Assembly (NCBI GenBank): GCA_028023455.1
Contig: JAQFVV010000037.1
Location: forward strand, 498,001-562,000
Direction of reading: 5' to 3'
DNA from: Epiperipatus broadwayi
Taxonomy: Eukaryota > Onychophora > Udeonychophora > Euonychophora > Peripatidae
DNA: 64,000 bases
The notes under the pieces: generated by a model
The model's database searches: none
Seen by the model: only the letters and a program-made list of their open reading frames with translations
What the model was told of the DNA's origin: nothing
In this document: in pieces, positions 37,039 through 50,443 of the stretch
Layout: the number at the start of each line of letters is the position of its first letter
Numbering within the stretch: position 1 is the stretch's first letter
Translations under genes and position numbers: made by a program

Positions 37039-39194
37039 TGTAACGATATATAAATATGTCGTTACATTAATTTAAAATAAAAAACTTTTAAGTTCGCATA
37101 TAAAAATAAGTGTATTAAAAATAAAAGTAAAAAAAAAACTAAACGCTAAAATTAAAAACGTTTGTTATACGTATATATATTCGCACAGATGCTAAACTTT
37201 AAAAATATTTTTTTTTAATAAATAAAAAAAGGTATTTGAATGTATTTTTTATAAAAAAAGATTTATAAAAGTATTTTAATAAAAAAATAACGTAAGTTAA
37301 AATAAAAACAGGTATTAATTAATTCCTGTAATCTATAAATGGAAATGATTGTTTATTAATTATCAAAAAGCTGTTTAATTAAAAAGTCAGATGAAAAGTT
37401 AGATAAGAGAAGAAAGGGATTTTAGCTTGACCAATGGAAGCCAAATAAAGGCCCGGACCATAACGAAAAAACAGAACAGTGACGTTTTTGTTCATGGAAT
37501 CCATAGGAGGACTATAAAAAGAAAAAAATATTGAGTTCCAGTCAGAGAGTTTTTTCCAACTTGATTTGATGACAACGGTAAGACGCACTTGCCGTTCTCT
37601 CTCATTTTTTTTTTGTTTGTTTTAAAAAAAAAAAAAATGAAAAGACTGTGATACCAGAATGGAACCAGCTAATGCTACCTCCAGAACATTTTCTTCCAAG
37701 GGAGACGCCGTGGGAATTGCCAACGGGAACATGGACTATATGAAATGAACAATTATTAAAATCAATTAAGAACTTTCGTCAAGTTTTATAAATTGATAAA
37801 CAAGCCAACTTAAAAGTTAAAACGGACTCTTATCTGACTTTTGTAAGTTTTTAAATCAAATTAATAATGTTTAATTTTATATGTTTTCCGATTGATAAAC
37901 ATCTTTTCCATTATTGTTTTTCTTATTGTAAAGATTATTTAAATGCATGAAATTTAAGTTGTTTATAGACGCTTGCATGGATTCGTTTGCGGTTAATTAT
38001 ATTTTGGTTTTCATATTTGATCAAAATATATAGACATTCGATAAATAATGATACCTTACGGTGAGTATCTAAAATGTATTTATTCGGATGTCTTTTAAGT
38101 TATTGGTGACAACGCAAGTATCTTATGGTGAATACTATTGGGTTACTTATAAGTTTCCCTCTGCGATTGTCGGTATCAATAATTTTGTATTTTGATCGTT
38201 TATGTTTATTTTGAAATGTTTTTTGACCGTGGAATCTATGTAATCGATCTATACCCAACATTTTTAAACTCATTTGTGCGAACGTATCTAAATGTTAAAC
38301 TTAAGTCGGGCGTGAATGGCTATATAGATTTGTAAAGTTATATTAGGGGAGGGTAATCTTAGGTTATTTGTGTCGTTGTTGAATTGGGTCAATGGATTGG
38401 ATATATTTGTGTAATTAGTAGATGTAGTATGAGTTTCGCTACGTGCAGAATCGCTGTATACACCGCACCAACCCTTTGCCTATGGATGGGATTGTAAGTC
38501 GGCAAAAAGGATCGCGGTTCCTTCCTATGGAGTTTTTATTTTATTGTTCTTCTTGCTATACAGACGCCATATTCCTGTATTAGACAAGAGTCAATGTTTT
38601 CTTAAACTATATTGTTCAGATGTCCATTCCTGACAGTGTAGTATCTTTGTGCTGTTGTATTTTCATGCTACATTGAATACATAAATGTATCGGATGGATT
38701 GATGCCAGTTTGACTGCGAATTTTAGCCTAGGGTTAAATAGGGATAGAATGTTTTATTTTCAAATGCAGATCTATGTAGTCTATTCATACTTGACAATCT
38801 AAATAAAAAAAAATTAAAATCATTGAAATTTATATAAATGTAAAAATTAAAGAGTAATAAGAATATAAAAATCTAAAAATGTTAAACCTATTCCTCGAGT
38901 TTAGAATGATTTTATATGTGCGTAAATAAATATTTTATGTGTTAGTTTCTGGCAGTGGCTTTTATTCTTTTATATTTAAGATATAAAATTAAGTTATATT
39001 TTATTATCTCTGCTACTCACTGAGCTAGTGACTTGGGCTAACGACCGGAATCAAAAATTAAGAAAAAAAAAAATTTTTTTTTTTGTTTTTTGACTTGCGT
39101 ATCTGCCTACTTTATAAATTTTTCTAGGTTCAAATGCCTAGATGGCGCCCTGTAGTGCAGTTTACGTAAGTCTAGCTTTCTCCGGATCGTTACA
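37039..39194. mobile_element. Solo-LTR-like block, 2.16 kb (TGTAACG...CGTTACA)
   Basis: Starts TGTAACGATATA and ends GGATCGTTACA, with atatat on both sides. The first 27 nt can fold (TGTAACG with CGTTACA). It has a TATA-like ctataaaaag at about 37511 and a conserved 3' part (gagctagtgac, gggctaacg, tctgcctac). Shares its layout with the older copy at 15924-17702. No internal gag/pol region exists in the window, so a solo LTR formed by recombination is the simplest reading, but 2.2 kb is long for an LTR. Confidence 0.5.
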
Positions 39195-39581
39195 ATATAT
39201 ATGTAATTATACAGAGAAGCCTTTTATGGTCCATAATTTCATCTTTTTCAATATTAAATGTTATCTGTTTTACCATTAATATATTAGAGTATGCTAAACT
39301 ATGTGTTTTGTTTTATAATAGAAAGAAAAATAAAAAGTGAATAAAGATGAAGTAGAGTTGTTAGAAAATGGAAAACGGTTGAAATAAATTTATTATATAA
39401 CATAAGAAATACACAATATGGATAAAAAAAAAAAACCTATTTTATATTATATACTATCTTATTGTAAAAATTTCCATTTATTTTTAATTGACCAGTTATA
39501 AAACAATGCAATAATATATTAACGGTTAAAGCAGATAACATGTAACATTCAAAAAACCATAAAATTACATGCTGTAAAACG

Positions 39582-39671
39582 CTTTTCATATATATATATT
39601 TCTTGTAATCGCTCATATATTGATACTTTTCATATATATATATATTTCTTGTAATCGCTCATATATTGATA
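39582..39671 (+). repeat. Two 44-46-bp tandem copies
   Basis: cttttcatatatatat...cttgtaatcgctcatatattgata occurs twice, at 39582 and 39626, nearly identical. Microsatellite-like AT content. Confidence 0.85.
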
Positions 39672-41380
39672 TTTATATTATTTTGTTTTTGATAACATTA
39701 TTTTAGAATTATTAATATATATATATATTTTTAAGAAGAAATACAATACAATTTGATTAGATTAGTGAATATCTTTTAATTCATTTCTATGGTTTATAGA
39801 AATTTCATGAAAAATGGAAATAAATGTAATCCATTATCCTGGGTTTTTCCTATAATTTTTAAGAAAATATTTTATACCCTCAATGTAATTATAATTATTT
39901 TAAATCTCCAATTTACATTACATACATAATATTTATTTTTTATAGCAATTTAATACATAGATGCATAACAAATATTAGCTATATAACATATAATAATTGT
40001 ACATTTTGTAAAACAAATATACTTAAATGTAATTTTTCATTTGTTTTTAATTGACCAATTATTATTTAAATTTATATATATTTCATATAATTATTTTTAT
40101 TGTTAATATAATTAGTTTCATATATTATGTCCTTGTGTTAAATAATCAATATATATTGCATATTTATAATCACTTCTATTAATTGCATTATTATGTTCTT
40201 TACTCTTTCATCTAATTGTTTTCTATATGATATAAAAAAGGAATTGTCTATAAAATTAATTGTGGAAATTGTAATGTGATTTATTATTTGTATATTAATT
40301 ATATTAAAGATATAATAGATGGAACATATATGAAACTAATTACATTAACAACAATAAAGAAAATTGTATGAATATATATAAAATATTAATAAAAATAATT
40401 AATAATTGATCAATTAAAAACAAACAGAAAATTATATAATATAATTATATTTAGTGTACATTTTTTTTATCCGTATTGTATAATTATTATGTTTATAAAT
40501 ATTTTGATTTTGTAATTTTATTGTTGGTTTTATATTCATTTCATATAAAAAACATTAGATGTCGATATGTTTGTCATGTAAGTTGAAAGTTTAAAATAGA
40601 CTATGATTTTATTGAAGAAGGCGTAAAATATTTGCTTGAAAAAAGTTTTTATGTATTATTATAAATAAATATATATGCACAATATTTTTATGGTTTATAA
40701 TAATATGCAACAAATACAAAAAAAATCAAAGAAATTAGATTGTTTTAACAATGACTATTTATTGTTAATAGTTCATAAAATTATATAATATAAAATATAT
40801 ACACAAAGATAAAAATTTAAGTTTCTAGGTGTTCAAAAAATGTTTTAAAATCCTTATAGCAAATTTTTACAATATTGAGTCTATATAGATTGAAAATAAT
40901 AGTTTTTAGGAATGCCTTTTTTTAACCCAGCTATTTAAAGCAGTTTGCCAGTGGCAGGATTTTTCTAGCTTTCTTGTACTTAATAAAATCTTTTTTAAAA
41001 AGTTAACAGACATAACAGTGAAGTCAAATATATAAATCGGAAATTATAACCTTCAAACTTAACTATGATTATATTCTACCAAACTAGTAATGTTATTAAC
41101 TTCTTAATAAAAGTTTTATATAACCACAATGCAACATGCTATATAAATATATATAACAATAATGTCCCAAGGAATTTTTAATTATTCAAGTTATAATAGA
41201 TAATAAGCTCATATGTATGTTGAAGAGATGTATTGTGTGTTCACAGAATCTTTACCTGGAAGATAGTTATTTAATTGCAAATCAAAGTAAAATTAGAAAG
41301 CCAACATTCTATTTTAATAAATTTTTAAGCAACTATTTTAATTCTATATACTATTTAATCATTAATAATTTTTTTTTAAG
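39672..41380 (+). other. AT-rich intron end, nothing recognised
   Basis: Remainder of intron 8 up to exon i. Very AT-rich with many short atata runs, no coding or repeat family recognised. Confidence 0.6.
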
Positions 41381-41520
41381 AATCTTTACCCGAACCTGTA
41401 AAAGTGCAAGAATACTTGAGAAAGTTCAATCAGTTATTGACAGAAGATGCCAAAATGCGTAGTCAAATGGAAACTCTTCTCAGTCCAACATGTAGTTGTA
41501 AAAAAGCAGAAGAGGTTGTG
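41381..41520 (+). CDS. pds5: pds5 exon i (140 nt, phase 1/0)
   Basis: Follows an 11-kb intron; acceptor ttttttaag, donor gtaagt. Completes Lys and reads SLPEPVKVQEYLRKFNQLL, then TEDAKMRSQMETLLSPTCSC and KKAEEVV. The family equivalent is NLPDPGKAQDF.KKF.QVL.DDEK.R.QLE.L.SPTCSCKQAE. The SPTCSCK block is diagnostic for PDS5. Confidence 0.95.
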
Positions 41521-43130
41521 GTAAGTATTTATGTAAGTATAAAAATATAGCATAACATGGTTAATTTAAAATCAAGAAGAACAACACAATTCAAATTAAG
41601 CATGGGTTCCAATTAGTCGAAATCAAGACACTTAAATATAAATTTTGTGATTTCCTTTTTTAATTCTGATAATCGAATTTATGTTTATACTTATATATAT
41701 ATAGTGAGAAAATATATTACTTTTTTTTCCTTTATCCTCGTCAATTAATTTTAGTTGTTCATTCTATTATTTTTTATGGAATTAAAAATCTGTTAAATAC
41801 TTTTCAAGCTAATATAAAAAAAACTTATTCTGGTGAAAGAATTAATTCCTTGTTTCATATAATCTTTAAACAGAAAGTTTTGTTAAGACTATTTTTTTCA
41901 TTTTGAAATATCAAATGTATTTCATTTTTTAAATTTTTATACTACTATGAGATTGATTGTGGATTCATATAAACATTTTATTTGACAAACATTTGAAATC
42001 TCATTTGTGTAAGCATTTTGAAAATATTAGTTTTCAAATATATTGATACCATATTTGATGAAATACTACTAACTTTACTATGACATCTTTTTTTTTTTTC
42101 AGGGTCTTAAAAATTTCATAAATATGTTAAAAAAAATTCACGAATAGATTTAAATTGACATTTTTAGATTTATCTCGTTACAATGAAACCAGTCTGCCAA
42201 AACTAAAAAGCGATTTTAGACCAATCTTGTCAAAATTATTAAAAACCTTTTTGTGAAATTTTATGCATTGTAATTTTTGAGACCTTACTCCCCCAAACCC
42301 AAATATTTTGTTATTGTGAGAAGTAATTTGAAGAGAGAAGAGTTTGAATTGTATAAATTTAGTAAATGAGCCAAAATGTTCAACATTAGATTTACGGTAT
42401 AAATAATGAAAATACTTCAAACTATTTAGCTTTCTGTAATGTGAGATTTGTCCATTTAGAAAATAAAAAAGATTTAGATGAATTAAGTGAATTTGTTAAG
42501 AGATGTCAGAAAGAAAAAAAATTCAAGTTTTAAGAGAAATGGTAACAGAAGAAATAAAATTGGTCATATACTTAGCAATAGTAAAATTACAAGGCTATAA
42601 ATTGGTAGAAACTGGAGAAGGTTGAGAATTAGATGAAAAGAATGGGATATAAATTTTTAAGAAAGAGTTAGTTTCTGATTTTAGGAAGAGTAAAGCAAAA
42701 GTCAGAAGTTATGAACAGATTGTATGGATAATGTGTGAGTCCTAAAATGACTAATTACTGAACTTTTTCTGTATTTTCCCTGATATTTTTTTTAAACTTG
42801 TTTAAAATTTATATCTGGGCTAGGGATTATTTGAACAAGTTTTTATCAAAATTGTGGACAGAGTAAGTTTGACATTTGTAAATCAAATGTAACAATTTAT
42901 TGATAAATATTGAACAAATGATATAGATGTATGTAAGAGATTTGACCTGGACCAACTGATGAGGACTATTTTAGCATGAATAGATTAATAGCAACTTTAT
43001 TTTGATTAAAATTGGAAATGTTTGATCTAGAATGTGTTTTATTTATGTGATTGAAAAAAAAACCAGATGATAATCAGAAGTGTCTTGAGTAAAAAGTAGA
43101 TATATAAATTTAATAGATTAAAAATGTCAA
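41521..43130 (+). other. Intron 9, first part, possible transposon debris
   Basis: Purine-rich sequence at 42440-42740 gives short open stretches (KKDLDELSEFVKRCQKEKK) on the + strand, suggestive of decayed LINE coding DNA but without a diagnostic motif. I do not call it a gene. Confidence 0.35.
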
Positions 43131-43203
43131 GCGTTGCTGGCTTTGTGGTTAGCATAGCTGCCTTACAAGCAGCTGGCCCAGGTTCGGTTCCCAATCAACA
43201 CAC
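43131..43203 (+). repeat. tRNA-Val(TAC)-like sequence, probably SINE or tRNA pseudogene
   Basis: The start gcgttgc is followed by tggctttgtggttagca (A box and D arm), then a perfect 5-bp anticodon stem gctgc/gcagc with loop CTTACAA (anticodon TAC). The B box is ggttcggttcc. The T stem pairs only two bases and the acceptor stem has two mismatches, so it is unlikely to work as a tRNA. Confidence 0.5.
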
Positions 43204-44985
43204 ACATTTGAGATATGAATAATGAAAAAAAGTCAAATATATACTAAATAATTTGTTTGAAATTTTACCAGTAAGAATTTAAAATACAAAGAACAAATTA
43301 ATTATTCATTGGTTATATAGTTGAGAAATCTGTTTGAATTTGTTTAATTTTCTAAGTGATTATATATTTAGTGTGTTTTTTTTTTGTTTTTTTTTTGCAA
43401 AACTTAGCTTATTATTTTATTTTATATATTTATATATTATTGAACTAGTCATTAACACTATTTTTACTAGTTTACTTCTCTCTTACCTAGCTTGTTAGAA
43501 TATATGATGACTTTTATTTACTAAAAACAATATGACAAACTTCATCAGAAGCCTAACACTCTGTATCTTGCTTATATTTTAACTGACCATATACATTACC
43601 ATATCTTCCTTAGTGAAATTTTGTCTTTGTGATTATATATACTGTGGTGTTTAAGCATATCAACTGTGCAAATGCTTTAATCATTTATTCTAAATCTGAA
43701 ATCAGTAAATGTAAAGCCAAAACTTCAATGTTCATGATACATTTTATGCAATACTTTATTGACATTTGAGAATATACATTTCATTTCATTGTTTTTATTT
43801 TTTGGTTAATTATTGGGATGATATATTGTTATGTAAAAGAAACCATTTTTGATTGTAAGGACTTTTCCTTTTCTGAATTTGGATCGAGTTGTTTTATTAT
43901 AGATTATATTTTGTTGAAACTTGTGAGCATTCTATTCTAAAATGTATTACATATCACTTAATCCCTAACGGTTTTTATCATTCATAGTAATATGCTTTAA
44001 TTTATATTTTCACCTGGACAGGTATGACACATAATTTATTATTTTTTGTGATTGTTCAAGTCTCATTGGCTTATTCATTTATAACATGTGACTGTATATT
44101 ATTACTATTAAAAAAATTGTGATAATGATATTTTAAAACTAAATTATACACACATTGAATGAATAGTGGATGGCAATACATTTGTTTTTTTTGTTTTATT
44201 GATTGAGCACTGGATAACTGTTTTTCTCATTGTCGTCACTGATTTCTACTTTATTCCTCAAGGTACTATCATTGACTGTATGCAGCAAACGTCCACCAAC
44301 ACATCTGGTTTCAGCAATAAAACAAAACCAGCCAACTAGAGTGAGCTAGAGAAATCACTGATTACCTGTTGCTTATATAATTTTTATTCTTAGTAATTGA
44401 ACCCAATTTTTATTATCATTAAGGCCAATTTTGAATCTTAGACCTCATTGGTAAAGTCAGTAATTAGTCTGAGTATGAAGTTCAAATATTACTAATAGTA
44501 ATTACATATGCATTTTAGTAATCACTGATTGCTCTAGCCTACCCAAGATAACAATGATTTGAGAGTTGCTTTCAACTGCTGCTAGTCAAAATAATGCCTA
44601 AAAATTTTAGATAGTAAGGTTTGAACCCATGCCAATCTGCCTATACATTTAGCTCCATAGATCAGCAATAATATTGTAGTATTTTTGATTCTGAGTTAAT
44701 GACAGGGACCTTGAATCTTTTGTCAAAAGAATAATAAATACTGATTCTAAGCATTATGTAATTTTGTTTATGTTTAATCATTAGGTAGTGGTGATATTTG
44801 TCACTAATATTATGATTTTTTTCATTCCTTTAAAATTATATAGTATGTTTTACACTGGAAAGATTTTTAATTGATAAAACTTTACCCTGTTATCATAATA
44901 TAATATATCTTAATATAACATTTGTCCACCACTACACATTTTGAATTTATGGTGATTTTTTTTTTTTTTTTTTAATCTCTCCTAG
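43204..44985 (+). other. Intron 9, remainder, nothing firm
   Basis: AT-rich. The part 44260-44700 is somewhat richer in GC and could be old repeat, but no family was recognised. Confidence 0.5.
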
Positions 44986-45201
44986 CGAGAACTGTTGAAG
45001 AAGTTGGGCAATCCTACTCAGACCAACATCTTCTACACAGTCATCAAACAAATATTGGAACGCGTAGCTCCTGTCATGATTGATGAAGAAGCATTAAAGT
45101 ATTTGATGTCATATGTGGACAATTCTCTTCATGGACTTGGAGAGATAGATGATGAAATAAAAACAGGCAAAGGTTCTGAACGAGGACTAAGGTTATTACT
45201 G
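44986..45201 (+). CDS. pds5: pds5 exon j (72 codons, phase 0/0)
   Basis: Acceptor tctcctag after a poly-T tract, donor gtaggt. Begins RELLKKLGNPTQTN, then FYTVIKQILERVAPVMIDEE, and ends KTGKGSERGLRLLL. The vertebrate counterpart is VRE..KKLGNPKQPTNPFLEM.KFLLERIAPVHID. The acidic loop near the end (GEIDDEIKTG) replaces the vertebrate TADDEDEGV loop. No lesion. Confidence 0.95.
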
Positions 45202-47422
45202 GTAGGTATATTCTTGAGAATGAGGTAATCAAAATATGAAATATAAACAGAAATTTGATATAAGTGACACAAATATAAGATAAATATTTAATAATTGTAT
45301 TATTTAATAATCCATTATATTTTTTTATTTTTCTGGATATGTTTATGTTAAAACTGCTTTTTTAATTATTTTAAAGTGTTACCAATCATTTTACTTTTTA
45401 TACACATGCTATTCTTAATAGTTCAATGCGATTTCTCAATAATTCAAGATTATGTATAATAATCTTCCTGAAGTCTTATAGCATTGTAGTATAATTATTA
45501 TTAAAGAAATTCTATTCATTTTAATAGGTTTTATTTTATGTAATTAATTATGGTTTATATATGTCCTGATTGGGTTTTACTAGGAGGTTCCACACTCAAC
45601 AATTTCTTGCAGTTTTTTTATCTTTATTATAACATAGAAGTTTCTTTTTAAATGTCTAGATTAAGTTCCTCCCACTCTTATTTGAAATATTTTAGTGTCA
45701 ATTTTGGTCATATTTGCTCTTTTCATATCGCATTGTAATATTGCCTATTCATAAAAATTATTGAATGGAATATTTCTCGTTTGAATTCCATTTTTAAAAT
45801 GGAAATTGTATTTTAGTTAAGGCATCATAAAAGAATGAATACTGCTTGTCTTCTTAAAACGAATATTTTCAAATGAAATCTATTTGTAATCATGTTTTTT
45901 TTTTTTGGTTTAAAATAAATATTTACATAAATAAGCTTAAATGTATAAATAAATTACTGAAAATTACAATTTTTTTTTTTTTAAATACTAAAAGAATAAA
46001 GCAATTTCTGAAATGCCTGGAGCCAATAGTCTATCAATCAGTAGCGTTGTTGGGTTTCTTTATATTATGATGCAACCAATAAGGTCATTGTCATCTTACT
46101 TTGAAATTCAAATTTATGCGATATCTGTATGAGGTCTATACAATATTGACATCTTCAGATTCTTTTTTTATTAAACTAATAATTTTTTGATTTCTATGCA
46201 AAAAAAAAGTATACCACCAACTGACAGAGTAATGTTAATTTTTTTGCTATTGGAAAGCATTCTAATTGTTTGGTTTTATTTTTTACACAAGATTGTTGAT
46301 TTATCAGGCACTTTGAGAAACTAATGGTCCTAATTTGGGTAAAGCTATTTTTTTAATAATATATTTGTGATATTGTTAATGTGGCAGTCATGGTTTCCTA
46401 ATCTTTCCGGGTTCGTAGTTTTTCTAGATTAAATATAATTCACCTCTCTTCCTCCTTCCCCAATTATAAGTTTTATGCATTTAATGTGTTTATTCAAGAT
46501 TAATAAAGAATATATATATAAATCTATATTTATGATAAAATAATTAAATGTAATGTCATGAAGATTTAAAGGTTGGAGGCTGCTGAGCGATTATGAGCTG
46601 AATTGTTCGTAATCTATGTGTCTATATAATTTAAATTAGATTTCTAATAATTCTTTTTTCTTATAACTAACGTTCTATTTAAATCTGTAAACTTTTTTAC
46701 TAAGAAGATTTTTAAAGGAAAATTACAACCAATAACTAACTAAATAAAATAAATTTCATATTCGTAATGTTAATCTAAGCCTAAAAATTTTTATCTTTTG
46801 TAAATATTAATCAGTTTTGAAAAATATCGAAATTAAATAAAAAAACTCATTTTCAGTCATTATCAATATGATCTTTCCAAGTTTAACCCATAGAGACCTG
46901 AACGGCCATTTTTAATTCCCAAAAAAAATTACAGGACCTACAATTTTAAATAAAATGTCTAATTTATTACAATAAATAAATATATATATATACATTTTTA
47001 TAAAGTGCAATTATGAAAGAATGTTATAAAGTGAGTCATTACCACAAAAAATAATTAAAAAAAAATGATATTTTTCACATTTTTAAAATCTTTATTTTTA
47101 CATTGGTTCACAAACTCTCAATTTTGAAAGGTATAGCCTAAAATGACAATTTCATAGACAGCTTCATCACATTCGTCATAAAATGCAGAAAAAAATAATA
47201 TATAACATGACCTACCTGAGTTACAGATTGTTGGTGTAATGTGGCAAAAGGTGACCATTTCAATTTCGTTTTTCTGCTTGACACCCTGTATGTTCTATTC
47301 TTGCAAGCAGTTGTTTTTCTAGGCCCTCTATGCAGGATATCTATTAGAAATGCAAGGTTTTGTGTGGATTAGAAATGCAAGGTTTTAGTGTGGATCAAAA
47401 AAAAAATAACAGTAGTAACTTT
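45202..47422 (+). other. Intron 10, first part, nothing recognised
   Basis: AT-rich with several long T or A runs. No coding match found on either strand. Confidence 0.6.
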
Positions 47423-48295
47423 AGTAAAGTGTAAGTTATGGGGATAAAAAATAATTACTATATTATTGAAAAATCATGGGCTAAATTATGCATTATTACA
47501 TAGGAAACCATGATAGCAAAGTATGCTCTCAAATGAATAAAAAGTTATCTACAATGAAATGAATAAAAACGTAGTAAATTCTAAGTTATGCATGTAAAAA
47601 ATAATTACTACATTATTGGAATATCATGAGGGTAAGGGTGAGCTAAATTATGCATTATTACATAGGAAACCATAATAGCAAAGTATGCTCTCAAATGAAT
47701 AAAAAGTTATCTATAATGAAACGAATAAAAATGTAGTAAATTCTAAGTTATGCATGTAAAAAATAATTACTACATTATTGGAATATCATGAGGGTAAGGG
47801 TGAGCTAAATTATGCATTATTACATAGCAAACCATAATAGCAAAGTATGCTATAAAATGAATAAAAAGTTATCTGCAAAGTATGCTATAAAATGAATAAA
47901 AAGTTATCTACAATGAAATGAATAAAAACGTAGTAAATTCTAAGTTATGCATGTAAAAAATAATTACTATATTATTGGAATATCATGAGGGTAAGGGTGA
48001 GCTAAATTATGCATTATTACATAGCAAACCATAATAGCAAAGTATGCTATAAAATGAATAAAAAGTTATCTGCAAAGTATGCTATAAAATGAATAAAAAG
48101 TTATCTACAATGAAATGAATAAAAACGTAGTAAATTCTAAGTTATGCATGTAAAAAATAATTACTATATTATTGGAATATCATGAGGGTAAGGGTGAGCT
48201 AAATTATGCATTATTACATAGCAAACCATAATAGCAAAGTATGCTATAAAATGAATAAAAACTTATCTACAATGAAATGTATAAAAACAGTAAAT
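47423..48295 (+). repeat. Satellite-like tandem array, five units (about 150 to 197 bp)
   Basis: The landmark taagttatg lies at 47433, 47582, 47744, 47941 and 48138, giving periods of 149, 162, 197 and 197 bp. The 197-bp units differ from the 162-bp form by an internal 35-bp duplication (tctgcaaagtatgctataaa...). Units share ataattacta(c/t)attattgg, gggtaagggtgagctaaatta and ttattacatag. No ORF. Confidence 0.92.
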
Positions 48296-48718
48296 AAAAT
48301 AAAATAAATAACCCAAAGGAATTACAAGCAATTATTATATATCAGATGATGATGAATACTTACGGGTAATCGGAATACGAAACCTCAAAATCAAACACAT
48401 CAACAGAAAAGTTCGTTAGAATGATAATTACGTTCAGCGGCGAAAATAATTGTTTTCTCCGTATATTTTTTTTATCCGTTGATAAAATCTAGAAAGATAA
48501 AAAAATTTACAAAATTTTAATAATGTACTTTACAAAAATTGCTATAAAAAATCTAATTTTCATCGCACAGAAAAAATTTTTAGACGTACAAAAAGATAGA
48601 AAAATGGCGGAGAGAAAGAAAAAAAAAGCGTAACTGTGACGTATACGGTTTGCACGCTATTGCGGTCGAAATTGTAAACTTTTTTTTAATGCGTAAAAAA
48701 GCGGTTTTCGGTCTCAAA

Positions 48719-49218
48719 NNNNNNNNNNNNNNNNNNNNNNNNNNNNNNNNNNNNNNNNNNNNNNNNNNNNNNNNNNNNNNNNNNNNNNNNNNNNNNNNNN
48801 NNNNNNNNNNNNNNNNNNNNNNNNNNNNNNNNNNNNNNNNNNNNNNNNNNNNNNNNNNNNNNNNNNNNNNNNNNNNNNNNNNNNNNNNNNNNNNNNNNNN
48901 NNNNNNNNNNNNNNNNNNNNNNNNNNNNNNNNNNNNNNNNNNNNNNNNNNNNNNNNNNNNNNNNNNNNNNNNNNNNNNNNNNNNNNNNNNNNNNNNNNNN
49001 NNNNNNNNNNNNNNNNNNNNNNNNNNNNNNNNNNNNNNNNNNNNNNNNNNNNNNNNNNNNNNNNNNNNNNNNNNNNNNNNNNNNNNNNNNNNNNNNNNNN
49101 NNNNNNNNNNNNNNNNNNNNNNNNNNNNNNNNNNNNNNNNNNNNNNNNNNNNNNNNNNNNNNNNNNNNNNNNNNNNNNNNNNNNNNNNNNNNNNNNNNNN
49201 NNNNNNNNNNNNNNNNNN
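48719..49218. other. Assembly gap (500 N)
   Basis: Exactly 500 N, the conventional scaffold spacer, so its real length is unknown. It lies inside intron 10 between two in-phase exons, just after the satellite array, which may have caused the break. Confidence 0.98.
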
Positions 49219-49264
49219 TTTTCCAAGTCAAATACAACTTTTTTCAATCCATAGCTCTTCTTTT

Positions 49265-49520
49265 CCACATCATACATAGCTAACTTTCTTATTTGTCCAT
49301 CCTATATGATCTCTTGTTCCATCATCTTTTCAAATCCAATTTAAGATTTTAACTGTCCATCTATTAGCTTCTCTTCTAACTATATGTTCATTGCAGCCCT
49401 ATTTTAGTTTCAATTTATTTAATATTAGTGGTAGTTGTTTGATTGATCATCCATGTATTTCACTTTCGATTCCTTAAATTGTTGCTCCTAATATGTGTCT
49501 GGCAGTAGTCCAAAAACATT
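49265..49520 (-). pseudogene. RTE/BovB-like LINE C-terminal fragment
   Basis: Minus-strand reading gives TARHILGATI, a stop, GIESEIHG, a stop, SIKQLPLILNKLKLK, a stop, GCNEHIVRREANRWTVKILNWI, a stop and KDDGTRDHIGWTNKKV. The order ILG.(T/S)I...I, (G)HI.RR.DNRWT.KIL.W, R....GR...RWTD.(I/V)KK is that of the tail of arthropod RTE-type LINE proteins. At least four stops; upstream part is lost in or beyond the assembly gap. Confidence 0.55.
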
Positions 49521-49580
49521 CCAAGTTTAATTATATGACTATTTTCATTCATTATGTTTCCTATTTTTTATTAATAATCT

Positions 49581-49894
49581 GACTAAGGAATTCATAGTTG
49601 TTACCTTTTTAAATTTAATTCCTGATTATTTTAACTTAATTTTATTATTCAGCAAACATTCATTGAACATTGTTTTAGTCTGAAACTGTAGATGACTTAA
49701 ATGATCTCCATTAATGTTAAATCTTTTTAACTTCACAGACTAAGGAATTCATAGTTGTTACCTTTTTAAATTTAATTCCTGATTATTTTAACTTAATTTT
49801 ATTATTCAGCAAACATTCATTGAACATTGTTTTAGTCTGAAACTGTAGATGACTTAAATGATCTCCATTAATGTTAAATCTTTTTAACTTCACA
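49581..49894 (+). repeat. Perfect two-copy tandem duplication, 157 bp
   Basis: 49581-49737 is repeated at 49738-49894 with no visible difference (gactaaggaattcatag ... ttaacttcaca). A recent event or an assembly artefact near the gap. Confidence 0.92.
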
Positions 49895-50352
49895 TTTTAA
49901 TTCACAAATAACTTTTCTAATACTGCTGTAAAAGGATTTTGAAGATACAGAATCATCTATCACACAGCTTGTCAAGGTGTTTCTTGGTGTCATCATATAT
50001 TCTAATCACAACTTTTTCATTTTGATAAATGTTTTTTCGAATATGACAATATTATAGAATATATTTTTTAGTCCAAATCTTTAATCATTATGGGAAAATG
50101 CTAATAAAATCAAATAACTTTTCATAGTCTATAAATATCCCAGCATAATAGCAATTCCTATTCATTGGGTTTTTCTATAACAGCTCAATGTTTAGATGCA
50201 ATCCACTGGGCTGAAATCTCTTTTATTGCCAGTTTGTTATTTTGGTTAGTTTAGTCCGAAATTTACTGTAGCCAAGATTGATATTTTTTAAAATATGTAA
50301 AATTGTTGATTGTGTAGATATACATGTACCATGACAACTTTGTTTTTTGTAG

Positions 50353-50443
50353 ACACTTTCTTATGTCTTCCCTGGATCTTTCAAAAATGAAGAATGTTTT
50401 AGTCATTTGATAACATTTTTAAAGCATCACGATGAATTAGCGG
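50353..50443 (+). CDS. pds5: pds5 exon k (91 nt, phase 0/1)
   Basis: Acceptor tttttgtag, donor gtaagt. Reads TLSYVFPGSFKNEECFSHLI, TFLKHHDELA and one base of Ala. Joined to exon j it forms LLL|TLSYVFPGSF, matching [23 protein letters not shown].CL. The first exon after the assembly gap (48719-49218), and it continues the frame of the exon before the gap, so the gap does not hide a frame-changing exon. Confidence 0.93.

Noticed and set aside
43131-43203. Functional tRNA-Val(TAC) gene
   Set aside because: The anticodon arm is perfect, but the T stem has only two pairs and the acceptor stem has two mismatches. Likely pseudogene or SINE.
47423-48295. CRISPR-like array
   Set aside because: Units are 150-197 bp with no short repeat plus unique spacer pattern; the host is an animal; it is a plain tandem repeat.
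48650-49279. Long open frames on both strands across 48650-49279
   Set aside because: They are made almost wholly of the 500 N of the assembly gap.
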